64,000 nucleotides of DNA from positions 1,116,001 through 1,180,000 of the forward strand of contig OX337237.1 of the NCBI GenBank assembly GCA_946965045.2, written 5' to 3'. The position numbers and the translations under genes were made by a program. The notes below the pieces were generated by a model. The model saw nothing but the letters and a program-made list of their open reading frames with translations. It did no database searches and was not told the DNA's origin. Numbering within the stretch: the first letter of the stretch is position 1; each line of letters opens with the position of its first letter. Positions 42,501 to 53,832 of the stretch are shown piece by piece. This stretch comes from Epithemia pelagica. Its lineage: Eukaryota > Bacillariophyta > Bacillariophyceae > Surirellales > Surirellaceae.

Positions 42501-45500
42501 GAAGTCGGACCGCCTGTAGGGGGCGAAGTAGGACTTGCCGTAGGACCATCAGTAGGGGGCGAAGTAGGACTTGCCGTCGGACCATCAGTCGGAGGTTCGG
42601 TCGGAGACGAGGTCGGACCACCAGTAGGTGGCGAAGTAGGACTTGCCGTGGGACCATCTGTCGGTGGCTCAGTTGGAGACGAAGTCGGACCACCTGTAGG
42701 GGGCGAAGTAGGACTTGCCGTGGGACCATCGGTCGGCGATTCCGTTGGAGACGAAGTCGGACCACTAGTCGGAGGCGAAGTAGGACTTGCCGTGGGACCA
42801 TCGGTCGGTGGCTCAGTTGGAGACGAAGTCGGACCGCCTGTAGGGGGCGAAGTAGGACTTGCCGTGGGACCATCGGTCGGTGGTTCCGTAGGGGACGAAG
42901 TCGGACTACCAGTGGGGGGCGAAGTAGGACTTGCCGTAGGACCATCAGTCGGAGGTTCGGTCGGAGACGAAGTCGGACCACCAGTGGGGGGCGAAGTAGG
43001 ACCTGCAGTGGGACGAGAAGTGGGTGGGCTCGTGGGAGAGGCAGTGGGTGGTGATGTGGGACCTTTCGTGACTTCATTCGGCTCTATGATAGTTGGTCCT
43101 CCTGTGGGTGGCCCAGTGGGTGTCAGTGTCGGACCACTGGTTGGGCTTAGGGTGGGGTTTGCAGAGGGAGACATCGTCGGATTCGAGGTGGGACCATCAG
43201 TGGGTTGTCCAGTTGGCGGAGATGTCGGACTTGCAGTTGGACCATCGGTAGGTGGCTCAGTTGAAGACGAAGTCGGACCACCCGTAGGAGGCGAAGTGGG
43301 AATTGCAGTGGGCCCATCGGTTGGGGGTTCTGTCGGAGACGACGTCGGCCCACCAGTGGGGGGTGAAGTAGGACTTGCCGTGGGACCATCAGTTGGGGGT
43401 TCCGTCGGAGACGCAGTCGGACCACCAGTAGGGAGCGAAGTAGGACCTGCAGTAGGACCATCAGTCGGCGGCTCAGTTGGAGACGAAGTCGGACCATCAG
43501 TTGGAGGCGAAGTAGGACTTGCCGTAGGACCATCGGTGGGTGGCTCAGTTGGAGAAGAAGTCGGACCACCAGTTGGAGGTGAAGTAGGACCTGCAGTAGG
43601 ACCATCGGTCGGTGTTTCTGTCGGAGACGACGTCGGACCACCAGTTGGAGAGGAGGTAGGACTTTCCGTGGGCCCATCGGTTGGGGGTTCTGTCGGAGAC
43701 GAAGTCGGCCCACCAGTTGGAGAGGAGGTAGGACTTGCCGTAGGCCCATCGGTTGGGGGTTCTGTCGGAGACGAAGTCGGACCACCAGTTGGGGAGGAAG
43801 TAGGACTTGCCGTAGGCCCATCGGTTGGGGTTTCCGTCGGAGAGGTAGTCGGACCACCCGTTGGAGGGGACGTTGGACTTGCCGTGGGGCCATCAGTCGG
43901 CGAATCAGTTGGAGACGAGGTCGGACCACCAGTTGGAGGCGAAGTAGGACTTGCCGTAGGACCATCGGTGGGTGGCTCTGTAGGAGACGCAGTCGGACCA
44001 CCAGATGGAGGCGACGTAGGACTTGCCGTAGGACCATTGGTCGGTGGCTCAGTTGGAGACGAAGTCGGACCACCCGTTGGACGGGAAGTTGGGCTTGCCG
44101 TAGGACCATCAGTCGGTGGCTCAGTTGGAGAAGAAGTCGGACCACTTGTGGGCGAAGAGGTAGGATTTGCCGTCAGATCTTCCGGAGAACCATCGCCGCC
44201 GCCAATTGGAGGTGTTGGTTGGGACGTGGGCGAGATGGTTGGTCCTGATGAAGGTGGCTGAGTGGGAGGTGATGTCGGACCTGACGTCGGTGCTGATGTA
44301 GGTCCCGCGGTGGGACTGTCCGTCGGTGACGCTGTTGGCCCACTGGTTGGGCCGGCAGTAGGCGACGAGGTCGGACCTTCCGTAGGACCGTCGGTCGGTG
44401 ACGCTGTTGGCCCACTGGTTGGGCCCGCAGTAGGAGTTGAAGTAGGACCTGCAGTGGGAGCGCCCGTTGGTGACGCTGTTGGCCTACTGGTTGGGCCGGC
44501 AGTAGGAGATGAAGTAGGACCTGCAGTGGGACCCGCCGTCGGTGACGCTGTTGGCCCACTGGTTGGGCCGGCAGAAGGAGATGAAGTAGGACCTGCAGTG
44601 GGACCCGCCGTCGGTGACGCTGTAGGCCCACCGGTTGGGCCGGCAGTAGGAGATGAAGTAGGACCTCCAGTGGGACCGGCCGTCGGTGACACTGTGGGCC
44701 CACCTGTTGGGCCCACAGTAGGAGATGAAGAAGGACCTGCAGTGGGACCCGCCGTCGGTGACGCTGTGGGTCCACCGGTTGGGCCGGCAGTTGGAGAGGA
44801 AGTAGGACCTGCAGTGGGACCCGCCGTCGGTGACGCTGTAGGCCCACCGGTTGGGCCGGCAGTAGGAGAGGAAGTAGGACCTGCAGTGGGACCGGCCGTC
44901 GGTGATGCTGTAGGCCCACCGGTTGGGCCGGCAGTAGGAGAGGAAGTAGGACCTGCAGTGGGACCCGCCGTCGGTGACGCTGTGGGTCCACCAGTTGGGC
45001 CCGCAGTAGGAGATGAAGTAGGTTCTTCCTCTTCAGTCCCTCCTGCTGGAGGGTTAGGAGAAAGCGTTGGACTTCCTGTGGAGTCTGCTTCGGTGGGAGA
45101 TGATGTTGGGCCAGACGTCGGTGCCGCTGTGGGGCCTCCGGTTGGACTGTCGGTTGGTGACGCTGTTGGGCCACCGGTTGGGCCCGCAGTAGGGGATGAA
45201 GTAGGACCTGCAGTGGGACCGTCCGTCGGTGACGCTGTGGGCCCACCGGTTGGACCAGCGGTAGGCGTAGAAGTAGGACCTCCAGTGGGACCCGCCGTCG
45301 GTGACGCTGTGGGCCCACCGGTTGGGCCCGCAGTAGGAGATGAAGTAGGACCTGCAGTGGGGCCCGCCGTCGGTGACGCTGTTGGGCCACTGGTTGGGCC
45401 CGCAGTAGGAGATGAAGTAGGACCTTCAGTGGGACCGTCCGTCGGTGACGCTGTGGGCCCACCAGTTGGGCCAGCGGTAGGCGTAGAAGTAGGACCTCCA

Positions 45501-48500
45501 GTGGGACCTGCCGTCGGTGAGGCTGTCGGCCCACCGGTTGGGCCAGCTGTAGGTGATGAAGTAGGACCTTCAGTGGGACCCGCCGTCGGTGACGCTGTCG
45601 GGCCACCGGTTGGGCCCGCAGTAGGAGCTGAAGTAGGACCTGCAGTGGGACCGGCCGTCGGTGACGCTGTAGGCCCACCTGTTGGGCCGGCAGTAGGAGA
45701 TGAAGTAGGACCAGCAGTGGGACCGGCCGTCGGTGACGCTGTAGGCCCACCTGTTGGGCCGGCAGTAGGAGATGAAGTAGGACCAGCAGTGGGACCTGCC
45801 GTCGGTGACGCTGTTGGGCCACTGGTTGGGCCCGCAGTAGGAGATGAAGTAGGTTCTTCCTCTTCAGTCCCTCCCGTTGGAGAGTTAGGAGAAAGTGTAG
45901 GACTTTCTGTAGGCTCGGGATGACAAAGACATGGCACTTTTGCCTCATACTTGCATCCGAAATACGTTTCGGATCGACTCATAGACTTGGTGCAGTCGTC
46001 CTGGATTTCGTCCTCTAGTGAAATATGTCTTTCATGTTCAATATAAATTGCGATCGTTGCAAACCCATCCTCACATTGTATCGTGAAATGTGTTTCGCTA
46101 CGGGCTTCTGTACCAAAGCCCCCTTCAGGAATCATGCACTTAACATCACCTCCTTCCTCTGTATACTCCTTGTAAAAAACAGCCACCTTTTGGAGGTCTT
46201 CCAAAGTAAACAATTGAGCGACTTTGAGGGTCACACTCTTATCTGTCTTCGCGATTTCCGTAACTGGGTCACCTTGGAACGGAATGGTTCCATCGCCAGG
46301 ACATCCTTCGCAGTTGGCCACCAACCGAGTCGCCCAATCCTCGTCTTTGTCCTCGCAGGATGTAGGTGCCGAAGTTGGAGCAAGGGTTGTCGGTCCCTCA
46401 GTAGGTTCAGGTCCCACAGTCGGTTCCATAGAAGGAAGTGAACTCGGACTTGAAGTGGGTTCTGCATAACACTTACAAGGGACAGCAGTCTCGTACTTGC
46501 ATGCGAAAAATCTTTTCTGGCCTACAGGCTTTTCAGCAGCAAATTCCCTGGTGCAGGTGTCGTTCATCTCGTCCACGGTTGTAATATGACTCTCTTGTTC
46601 GATGTAAACCCACATCCTTGCAAATCCATCTACACACTGAACGTCGAATTGCGAGGAATTATTTGGGACCTTCAATGACTCAACAGACCTGCACACTGGA
46701 TTTCCTTCCGTGTCTGTATATGACACGGCAATTCCCCACAACCTTTCATTCGAAAACGTTTGTGTGATGTTGAGTTTCGCAAATTCATTTGTCCTGGCGA
46801 TTTCCGTGACTGGTTCGCCTAGGATCTGGGTGTTTGCATCTCCAGGACATCCGGTGCAGTTGGCCACCAAACGAGTCGCCCAATCCTCGTCTTTGTCCTC
46901 GCAAAATGTGGGTGACGAAGTTGGAGCAAGGGTTGTCGGTCCCTCAGTAGGTTCAGGTCCCACAGTCGGTTCCATAGAAGGAAGTGAACTCGGACTTGAA
47001 GTGGGTTCTGCATAACACTTACAAGGGACAGCAGTCTCGTACTTGCATGCGAAAAATCTTTTCTGGCCTACAGGCTTTTCAGCAGCAAATTCCCTGGTGC
47101 AGGTGTCGTTCATCTCGTCCACGGTTGTAATATGACTCTCTTGTTCGATGTAAACCCACATCCTTGCAAATCCATCTACACACTGAACGTCGAATTGCGA
47201 GGAATTATTTGGGACCTTCAATGACTCAACAGACCTGCACACTGGATTTCCTTCCGTGTCTGTATATGACACGGCAATTCCCCACAACCTTTCATTCGAA
47301 AACGTTTGTGTGATGTTGAGTTTCGCAAATTCATTTGTCCTGGCGATTTCCGTGACTGGTTCGCCTAGGATCTGGGTGTTTGCATCTCCAGGACATCCGG
47401 TGCAGTTGGCCACCAAACGAGTCGCCCAATCCTCGTCTTTGTCCTCGCAAAATGTGGGTGACGAAGTTGGAGCAAGGGCTGTCGGTCCCTCGGTAGGTTC
47501 AGGTCCCATAGAAGGTTCCATGGAAGGAAGTGCACTCGGTACATTGGTTTCCTCATCAGATGGACTACCGCCGGTGCCAGTGCACGTGCCGTTGACAACG
47601 CATACAGAAATTTGTGTGACGAGAAAACTTGAACGGAAAATCCCCCAATTGGCTTTGCCCCATCCATTTTCTCCCCTGGTGAAACCCCAACAACAACATG
47701 TGAATACGACGTTTTGTCCAAGCGTCATCAAAATCGTTCTCAATCAGTCGTCCACTTACCAATTAAAAGATGTGAATTTGGCCGGTGAAAAAGCACCGTG
47801 CTCCAAGGACAACTGTGACAAAAACCAACCATTCGTATTTAACCTCAGCTCAACCCCAACCAAATCGGCACCCTCCGTAAAACGTTTTATGATTTTAAGA
47901 ATGAGCTGTATTTAAATATGAGATGTGTGAGAATGTGGGTGATCAAAAAAAGAGAGAAGACGGGAAAGATTCTTACCGGGTCGTCGTCATCGCCGAAGAA
48001 GTTAGGCCTACAGAAAAATTTGTTTTTACTCAAACCATCACCAATCATATACCCATTGTCTGGGTCATGTTTATCAAATCTGCAAATGAAGTGTTTTCCA
48101 GGAATTGGACAATCGGCATCTGTTTTAAGGGCAGAATCCGTTTCTGTCATGTTTTGCTCTCCAACTACACAGCCGTTTCCAGATTTGCTGTCGTCCTCAC
48201 TTGGTGATGCGCCAGGAGGAGTGGCAGGTTCCATGGAAGGCGAAGCACTGGGCGAAACAGAAGGAGTCTCACTAGGTGACATGGACGGGAGCGAACTCGG
48301 TTCGGGAGTCTCACTGATAGAGCTTCCACTCGCAGCGGGAGGAACACCTCTATCTTGGGGCAAGGGCTCGGGAACCGAAGGTGGAGCAGAAGGGCTAGCA
48401 CTCGGCAACGCCGAAGGTTCCGACGATGGCGCTTGACTCGGTTCCTCGCTGAATCCACGTCTCACTCCGCTACAGGTGGCGTTCACGATACACATGGAAA

Positions 48501-51015
48501 TCTTCGCAATGGGTAATCCGGAGCTTGTATTAAACGTTCCAATGGAAGCCCGTCCCCATCCGTTGTAACCCCTATCATTTAATGAAAATCCAAGTTAGAA
48601 ACTGACTCATACAATCCAACAAAATATACAAGTGTTGCTCTTGTCCAGTACTCAATCGACGTACCAGTGATAATAGGTCGTCTTATCTTCTGTATCCCAA
48701 ACATTCACGGCTGAAAAGAGCCATCCATTGGATCGAGAAATGGCTTGAAATCCATTAACTTTACCTTCAGACCCGTACGTTTCCACAATCTTGACTTTTG
48801 TCTGTGTATTCCAAGAGAGGGTTAAAGCAAGACGGAAACATCAAAATGTGTAAGTCTTTTGTGGGTATGGGTGTATCAGTCATTGTCAAGCGAGAGTGTG
48901 TCATTGATATACGTACGATTCTTTCGGGATCCGCATCAGAGGGCAAACAATTGAGTTTTTTACCACTCCCAAGTTCCAAGTTAGTTTGGACGTCGTCGAG
49001 GAAGAGGTAACCGCCGTCGGGGGTTCTTCCTTCGGCGTCAAGGTAGTCTTCACCAACACAGAGGAAATGAGTGTTTTGGGGACACTCGGCACGAGTAGTG
49101 AGCTGTACATTGTGCAGAATTTCGTCGTCCTTGGCAGGATTCCCCCAAACGCAAGCTTCCCAATTTTTATCATCTTCCTCGCTTTCGGACGTGTCAGGCA
49201 CCTTGGAGGGTGATTTGGAGGGTGATTCGGAGGGCACGGAGGATTCGCAGCCACAGGCAATGCGTACACGGTAATAACAACGGCCGGCAAAATCGTCCTC
49301 CAAAAGAGAGGCATCATCGCCGGCATTCTCCACACACGTGTCGGGGACTTGCACAGTGTTATTCCCAAAGACATCAATCTTCTCCTCGTGTCCAGTGTAG
49401 ATACGAACTTCCGCATATCCCGAGCTGTCACAATCGGCTGTGAACTCCAAAGTAGCACCAAAGTCACCATCAATATCCTATTCACGCAAATAAATCAACA
49501 AGAAGGAGGATTGCAAATTCAAATAGTGAGAACAGGCCTTTTCAGACAAAGAAAGGAACACTACACATCGGGAAGTTTTACGAGTCTCGTACCACTTCGG
49601 CATTGAGCTTGTGATTGGTAATACCATAGACACACCTGTTTGGAAGAAACAATTGGGTGAGACACACTAGTGTTTTGGACCACGTCGTCTCAAGAACGCT
49701 GACACAATATGACATACCACCACGCAATATTGTCACCAGCTCCGGCGTTCGGTACTTGGGCAAACCTCTGACTAATCCGGAGTTTGATGGTGTGGGCCTC
49801 GCGACTCCCAAGCACTTCCACTGGATCGCCAAATTTCTCCACAATGTAATCCCAATCCAAACACCTGTGGAATTAATGGAACGTGAAGATCGACGGGAAC
49901 AAGTACAAACAGTTTGTGAGAAACCACACCTTTACATCCTGCACGTGGTAAAACCACGAGGATAGATCCACACATGTCTCTACGTACTCATCCGAAGATT
50001 GCGTTTCAATGAGAAACATTTTGTCTTGAAGATCCTCACAGTTGGTGGGAGACGCCGTGACAGGTGGAAGAGTAGGAGGATTCGAACCACTGTAACTCGG
50101 ACTAATGGACAGCGAGGGCTGCGACGAGGCACAGAAACGCTCGTCCCACATGTGCCCATAACAGTCATCCTTGGTGGGCGATTCCGTGGCCAAGCCGGGG
50201 GGTCGTACGTTCAAACCACGAGCCGAGGTCGGACTGGTGACGACCACCTGGCGAAGTGGCTGGCTGTTGCCCTGTAACTCCTTGCAGGCTGGATCATCGG
50301 GATCATCCAAACAGCGGGCAAAGAGGACAAGGGGAGATTCGGCTTCTTGAGTCTTGCGTTCGGTACCGGCATCGCTCTTGGCGGTCTCCTTTTCCAACTG
50401 CTCCGCCACTTGAGTCATGGCACTGGCGCGAGCAGCCGAGTCTTGGGTGGTGTCCTCCACAGGTGTTTCGGCCGCCGCAGCAGCAGCAGCAGCCTCGGCG
50501 GCTTCTTTGGCGTAATCACGGGGCTGACCAATCTCATAGACTTCGGGAGACAGCACAACTTTGCCAGTTTGGCGGTTGCCTTTCAAAACTTGCTCGACTT
50601 CCTTGTCCTGGACAATGTAGGCCCAACGCCCCGAGCGAGCATCGATTTCGGGATGGTTCATCTTGTCCGTGGGAGGGCACATGTGGATCTTGTTGGGATC
50701 GGCATAGTCACAATCCAACTTGTTCTTCTTGGTGTTTCCATTCTTGGAACTGCTGCTTTCGTTCTTGGGGTCGTCCAACAGCATGGACAAGACCCGGGCA
50801 TTCTTACGAGCCGAAACTTCCATGGCAATCTCCGCGACCGTTCCAGCACGGCGCGCCAAGTTTCCAATCGAACGGGTCACACTTTCGGCATTGGCTTCTT
50901 GCTCTTGTTGGAGTTGGGCACCCCAACCGAGACCTTGGACCAAGGGAGCTGCACCTCCGCACAAGGCAAGGGTGAGCAACACCTTGGACGAAACCGACGA
51001 AAAGGAGGGAATCAT
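36533..51015 (-). CDS. Giant modular secreted mucin-like protein, about 4,579 residues (nine exons)
   Basis: Exons are 51015-49928, 49864-49718, 49635-49593, 49477-48917, 48801-48665, 48571-47977, 47905-47760, 47675-37199 and 37078-36533. All introns are GT-AG, phases agree at every junction, and the sum is 13,740 bases. Exon 1 starts with a signal peptide (SSKVLLTLALCGGAAPLVQG), then a Gln/Glu/Ala-rich stretch. Exons 2-4 hold the first of eight Cys-containing beta-type domains. Exons 4-6 and 6-8 encode a duplicated pair of modules: a Cys module ending DP, then NGW...W/NGWGxA. Exon 8 holds three more beta domains (about 47450-45925), the Thr-Pro array (about 45900-42205), a unique Cys domain (about 42200-41740), then four beta domains each followed by a second domain type. 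The C-terminus repeats the Cys module. There is no GPI or membrane signal. The first junction uses an unusual donor (GT|GTGGTT). Family unknown; a surface, frustule or adhesive role is inferred from composition. Confidence 0.8.
38277..40322 (-). repeat. 1,023-bp in-frame tandem duplication
   Basis: Bases 38277-39299 recur at 39300-40322 with an offset of 1,023 bases (341 codons), differing by only a few single substitutions (for example A/G at the GACCA(A/G)GACG site). The number of GPTMGPTAGPT units also differs slightly. Each copy encodes one beta domain, one following domain and a short Thr-Pro linker of the giant gene. Confidence 0.85.
40648..40770 (-). repeat. His/Met/Asp-rich coding repeat
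   Basis: Tandem NHGD(G/E)-(N/I)-NHM units inside exon 8 of the giant gene, interrupting the second domain type after its first strands. About four degenerate copies. The dense His, Met and Asp resembles metal-binding linkers. Confidence 0.8.
42205..45905 (-). repeat. Thr-Pro-Ser-Gly mucin-like array
   Basis: About 3.7 kb encoding an essentially uninterrupted run of x-P-T units (GPTASPTAGPTAGPTSSPT in the N-terminal two thirds; DGPTASPTSPPTGGPTSS in the rest), with higher-order 24- to 28-residue periods. Two GGTEEEEPTSS breaks mark an internal duplication of a larger block. Thr-Pro and Ser-Pro density of this kind is typical of heavily O-glycosylated or hydroxyproline-type wall proteins. Because the repeats keep codon phase, the plus strand shows long VG(P/G)-rich frames that are shadows. 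Confidence 0.9.
46373..47467 (-). repeat. 546-bp in-frame tandem duplication
   Basis: Two adjacent copies offset by 546 bases (182 codons) read identically by eye over nearly the full unit. Each encodes one Cys-containing beta domain (CEDKDEDWATRLVANC to VPCKC) and its SSLPSMEPT linker. A third, clearly diverged copy lies directly downstream (about 46360-45925). Confidence 0.85.
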
Positions 51016-52716
51016 GATTGCAACGGGTACTTTTTTTTGTTTTTTTTTTGTTTTTTCTATAGAATCAATCGCAATCACACTACTACTCAATCAACAACGA
51101 ATGGGAGACTTTTTCTCAACGAACGGCAGTTGCAACTGGACAGCAGCAACAACGGTTTGTTTGGATAACACTCAACCTTGCTCTCGCTTGACGACAACAA
51201 CAAGGGGGAAAGTCTAAGACCAAGTCACAAACAACGAGTGAGGAGCCACGAGGTGTTCCCCAACAAGAATCTTTCAGCCATGGAGACCTCCATTAAGTTT
51301 CCAGTTCCTGAACTGGAATAAAAACATAAGCCTTCATAACCTGGTGGGAAGGAGATCGTAATACCCTACCAGCTAACAATTTTTATGGTCATAGGACATT
51401 CTGCAAGAATCCTGTAGAAGTAATTGTACTCGTACTGGTATCCCAACTAAGCATATGACCCCTATTATAAAGTACTCGTATGGGTACGAGTACAGTGAAG
51501 CGGGAAAAAGTGTCAAAAACTCATCAAATAAGCCCTGCTCCATTTTGAACCACCAAGACGGGGGGCCCTTTCTTTCGCCATGGCTCTTTTTCCCCCGAAA
51601 GTTCCGAGAGATATTATGATGTATTTTGGGAGGGCAGATACTGGACTCGCCACTCGCCAGTTCGACTTCTCTCTTCTCTCCCCTCGCCCCCACTTTCAGC
51701 ATACATGGGATGGTCTCTCGTGGGTCTAGGAATCTCATGGAATCGATTCTTCTTGGGGTTGATCTGAAATTGCCCCGGGCCATGGGCTTAACCCGACTTG
51801 TCTTGACGAGACAGCGAAAACGGGAACAGGTCCAGTGCGGTTTTGGTTGCTGGGTCACTGGAGGGTCATTGAAGCAATAGACAGTGACTCCATGTATGAC
51901 CGACGATCATTCTCACAAAGTTTGTAGTCTCTGAAAATTGTGGACTATGTGCATCCCTCCAAGGTTTCATTCATGCATTTATCAAGTGATTATGGTCAGT
52001 ACCTAGGGAAAGAAAGCTTTTTGAACGAAACGACAGTGGATCACGGATCAGTGGAGGCACTCATGACGGTGCGCTGCATGGAGACAAAAGTATCCGTAGG
52101 AAGGCGGCATCGCCTTTGAAGGACCTGGAGGTAGAGAGTAGAGAGCTCGTTTGTCGTCGTTTTAGTCTCCTCTACACACGGATGCAATGACATGCCAAGG
52201 AACCAAGTATCTGCCGTGCTTTAGGTCCGTTTATTTATACACATGACCTGTATCTGTATGGTGCATCCACCACCGTATGACAATTAACATATCCGCATTC
52301 TCTGTAACTCTCTCCAGTTGGATCGTCCATATCGTTCTGTAATTCAAATTTGTCTTATCGTATAGAGGCGGAGAAGAATCATATTATTCGTGCCCTTTGT
52401 TTGTGTGGCGACCATGGTCAGTAGAGCTAGGGTGAGGTTGTACCACTGATCTTGGAAGATCCTACCCCCACCTACCTACCGTAATACGGTAGCTTTCTTC
52501 CTCCGGGGGCGGGCCTCTCACCATAACCAATAGCCATACGCCCCCAGTACGCGTACGCCCCCACATTAGTTATTAACCGACGTGATACTACGATAACAAC
52601 TGACAGACATGAAGAACGACAACCGACAAAACGCAAACCGTCCAATTTTTATTTTCTTCTCGTGTTGGCAGCAGAATCAATCAACCATTAAAAAGAGCAA
52701 GAAGACAATCTAGAAC
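51016..52716. other. 1.7-kb divergent intergenic region
   Basis: Upstream of the giant gene it starts with A-rich leader sequence (T-free on the coding strand, poly-A/C near 51030-51060). A 9-bp perfect stem with a four-base loop lies at 51472-51493 (GTACTCGTA/TACGAGTAC), with another GTACTCGTAC about 45 bases before it. It should hold the promoters of both flanking genes. No gene supported. Confidence 0.4.
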
Positions 52717-53266
52717 ATGCAATCCAGCAACGCGCCAAGGTGAGAAAGAATGATCGCGTATGCCTCCATCTTCAAGAATGAGATAGTCGGAATGTTTCTG
52801 GAGTTGTACCGCTTGGAACAAAACACTCTCATCTTGAGCCATGATCTCTCTGACTTGGGTTTTCCTGCAACTCTCCCTACCTAGATATCTTCGTGTGAAA
52901 CGACGCGACAAGACGTATTGCTTATTATGTCAGGAATCTCAAACCATTGCGTCCGTCAAGGAAACCTTGGCCGGTATGATTCAACAATTTGATGGATCGG
53001 ACGACGACGACAAGAAGGAATTGCCTAGTCTGCGATTGCTTCGTGTCGTGGATCATTCGGCCAAACAACCCAAACAGGAAGAAGACGATGAAGATGATTT
53101 GATATTGGATGATGATGAAACCCTTGCCTCGGCCAAAATAGTGAACAATCAAGTACTCCATTTGGTGTTCTGCATCAATGACGACGAAGACGAATATGAA
53201 CCAGTCGAAGTGGTATCCACGGAATTGCCTCTTTCGAGTGGGGCAGCATCCGCCGAAACCAATTAG
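52717..53266 (+). CDS. Elongin-B-like ubiquitin-fold protein (two exons)
   Basis: Exon 1 is 52717-52739 (ATG CAA TCC AGC AAC GCG CCA AG), intron 52740-52884 (GTGAGA...CCTAG), exon 2 is 52885-53266. The junction is phase 2, giving 134 residues. The unspliced frame would start inside the intron at 52841, which is why the short first exon matters. The product begins NAPRYLRVKRRDKTYCLL, continues with a helix (ASVKETLAGMI), L-R-L-L-R, an acidic insertion, and LDDDETLASAKIVNNQVLHLVF, then an acidic tail. This order of strand, helix and LDD-x-x-TL is that of ubiquitin-like domains. The basic first strands, lack of a C-terminal Gly-Gly and the (D/E)-x-(Y/F)-E-x-(V/I) end recall Elongin B, the Elongin-C partner in SCF-like ligases and transcription elongation. 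Family placement is moderate. Confidence 0.6.
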
Positions 53267-53832
53267 AGTGGTTGTTCCCAGACCCTATAACGGTGGTAAC
53301 GATTCTGACGTCGACAGCCGTCCTCGGTCCACCCGCATGCTGTCAATTCGACAACAATATTCTTGGGCACATGCAGCCAAAGCACTCGTGGATTTCGTGA
53401 AACAAAGAGGAACAACTTGTTAATGGTTATAGATTTTTAGAAAGGCGGTATCCCTGTTGAGCAATTTCGAGGGTTCGCCGCCCTTGGATTCATGTATAAT
53501 AGTTATCAACTCCATTGGACTCTCTTTTCACCACATTTCTTGAAAGATAGCAATTCACCCCACGCTGTGGAAACCACTACGCTGTTTCAATGAATTCTCT
53601 GTGCGAGTGGTGTCACGCTGAACGCAACAGTTCGTACACACGGTTTTCATCTTGGAACGAATTTCCTCGTTTCGTATGCCCCCAATCTCTATTAAACGCA
53701 AGAGATTCATTTCACGTGATGCCGGATCCTAAAACAGTAAAAGAACGAGGAAAACGCCAAGCATCACATACTACTACAGGGGAGCTCGACTTTATGTCAT
53801 GCCTCTCTACCTATTTTGGGTTACATGAGTGG
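53267..53832. other. Convergent intergenic gap
   Basis: Short plus-strand frames only; no supported gene. Confidence 0.3.

Noticed and set aside
42048-45923. Two long plus-strand open frames (737 and 553 residues) rich in VGP/VGG
   Set aside because: They are the antisense of the in-phase Thr-Pro array; the repeat period is a multiple of three, so stop codons are absent from several frames.
37097-47743. The 3,548-residue single frame as a complete protein
   Set aside because: Its first residues lie in an intron (GTAAGT at 47759) and its last residues read into an intron (GTAAGT at 37198); flanking exons in phase extend it at both ends.
50040-50110. tRNA-like GGATTCGAACC T-loop sequence
   Set aside because: No acceptor or anticodon arms around it; it lies within the coding exon of the giant gene.
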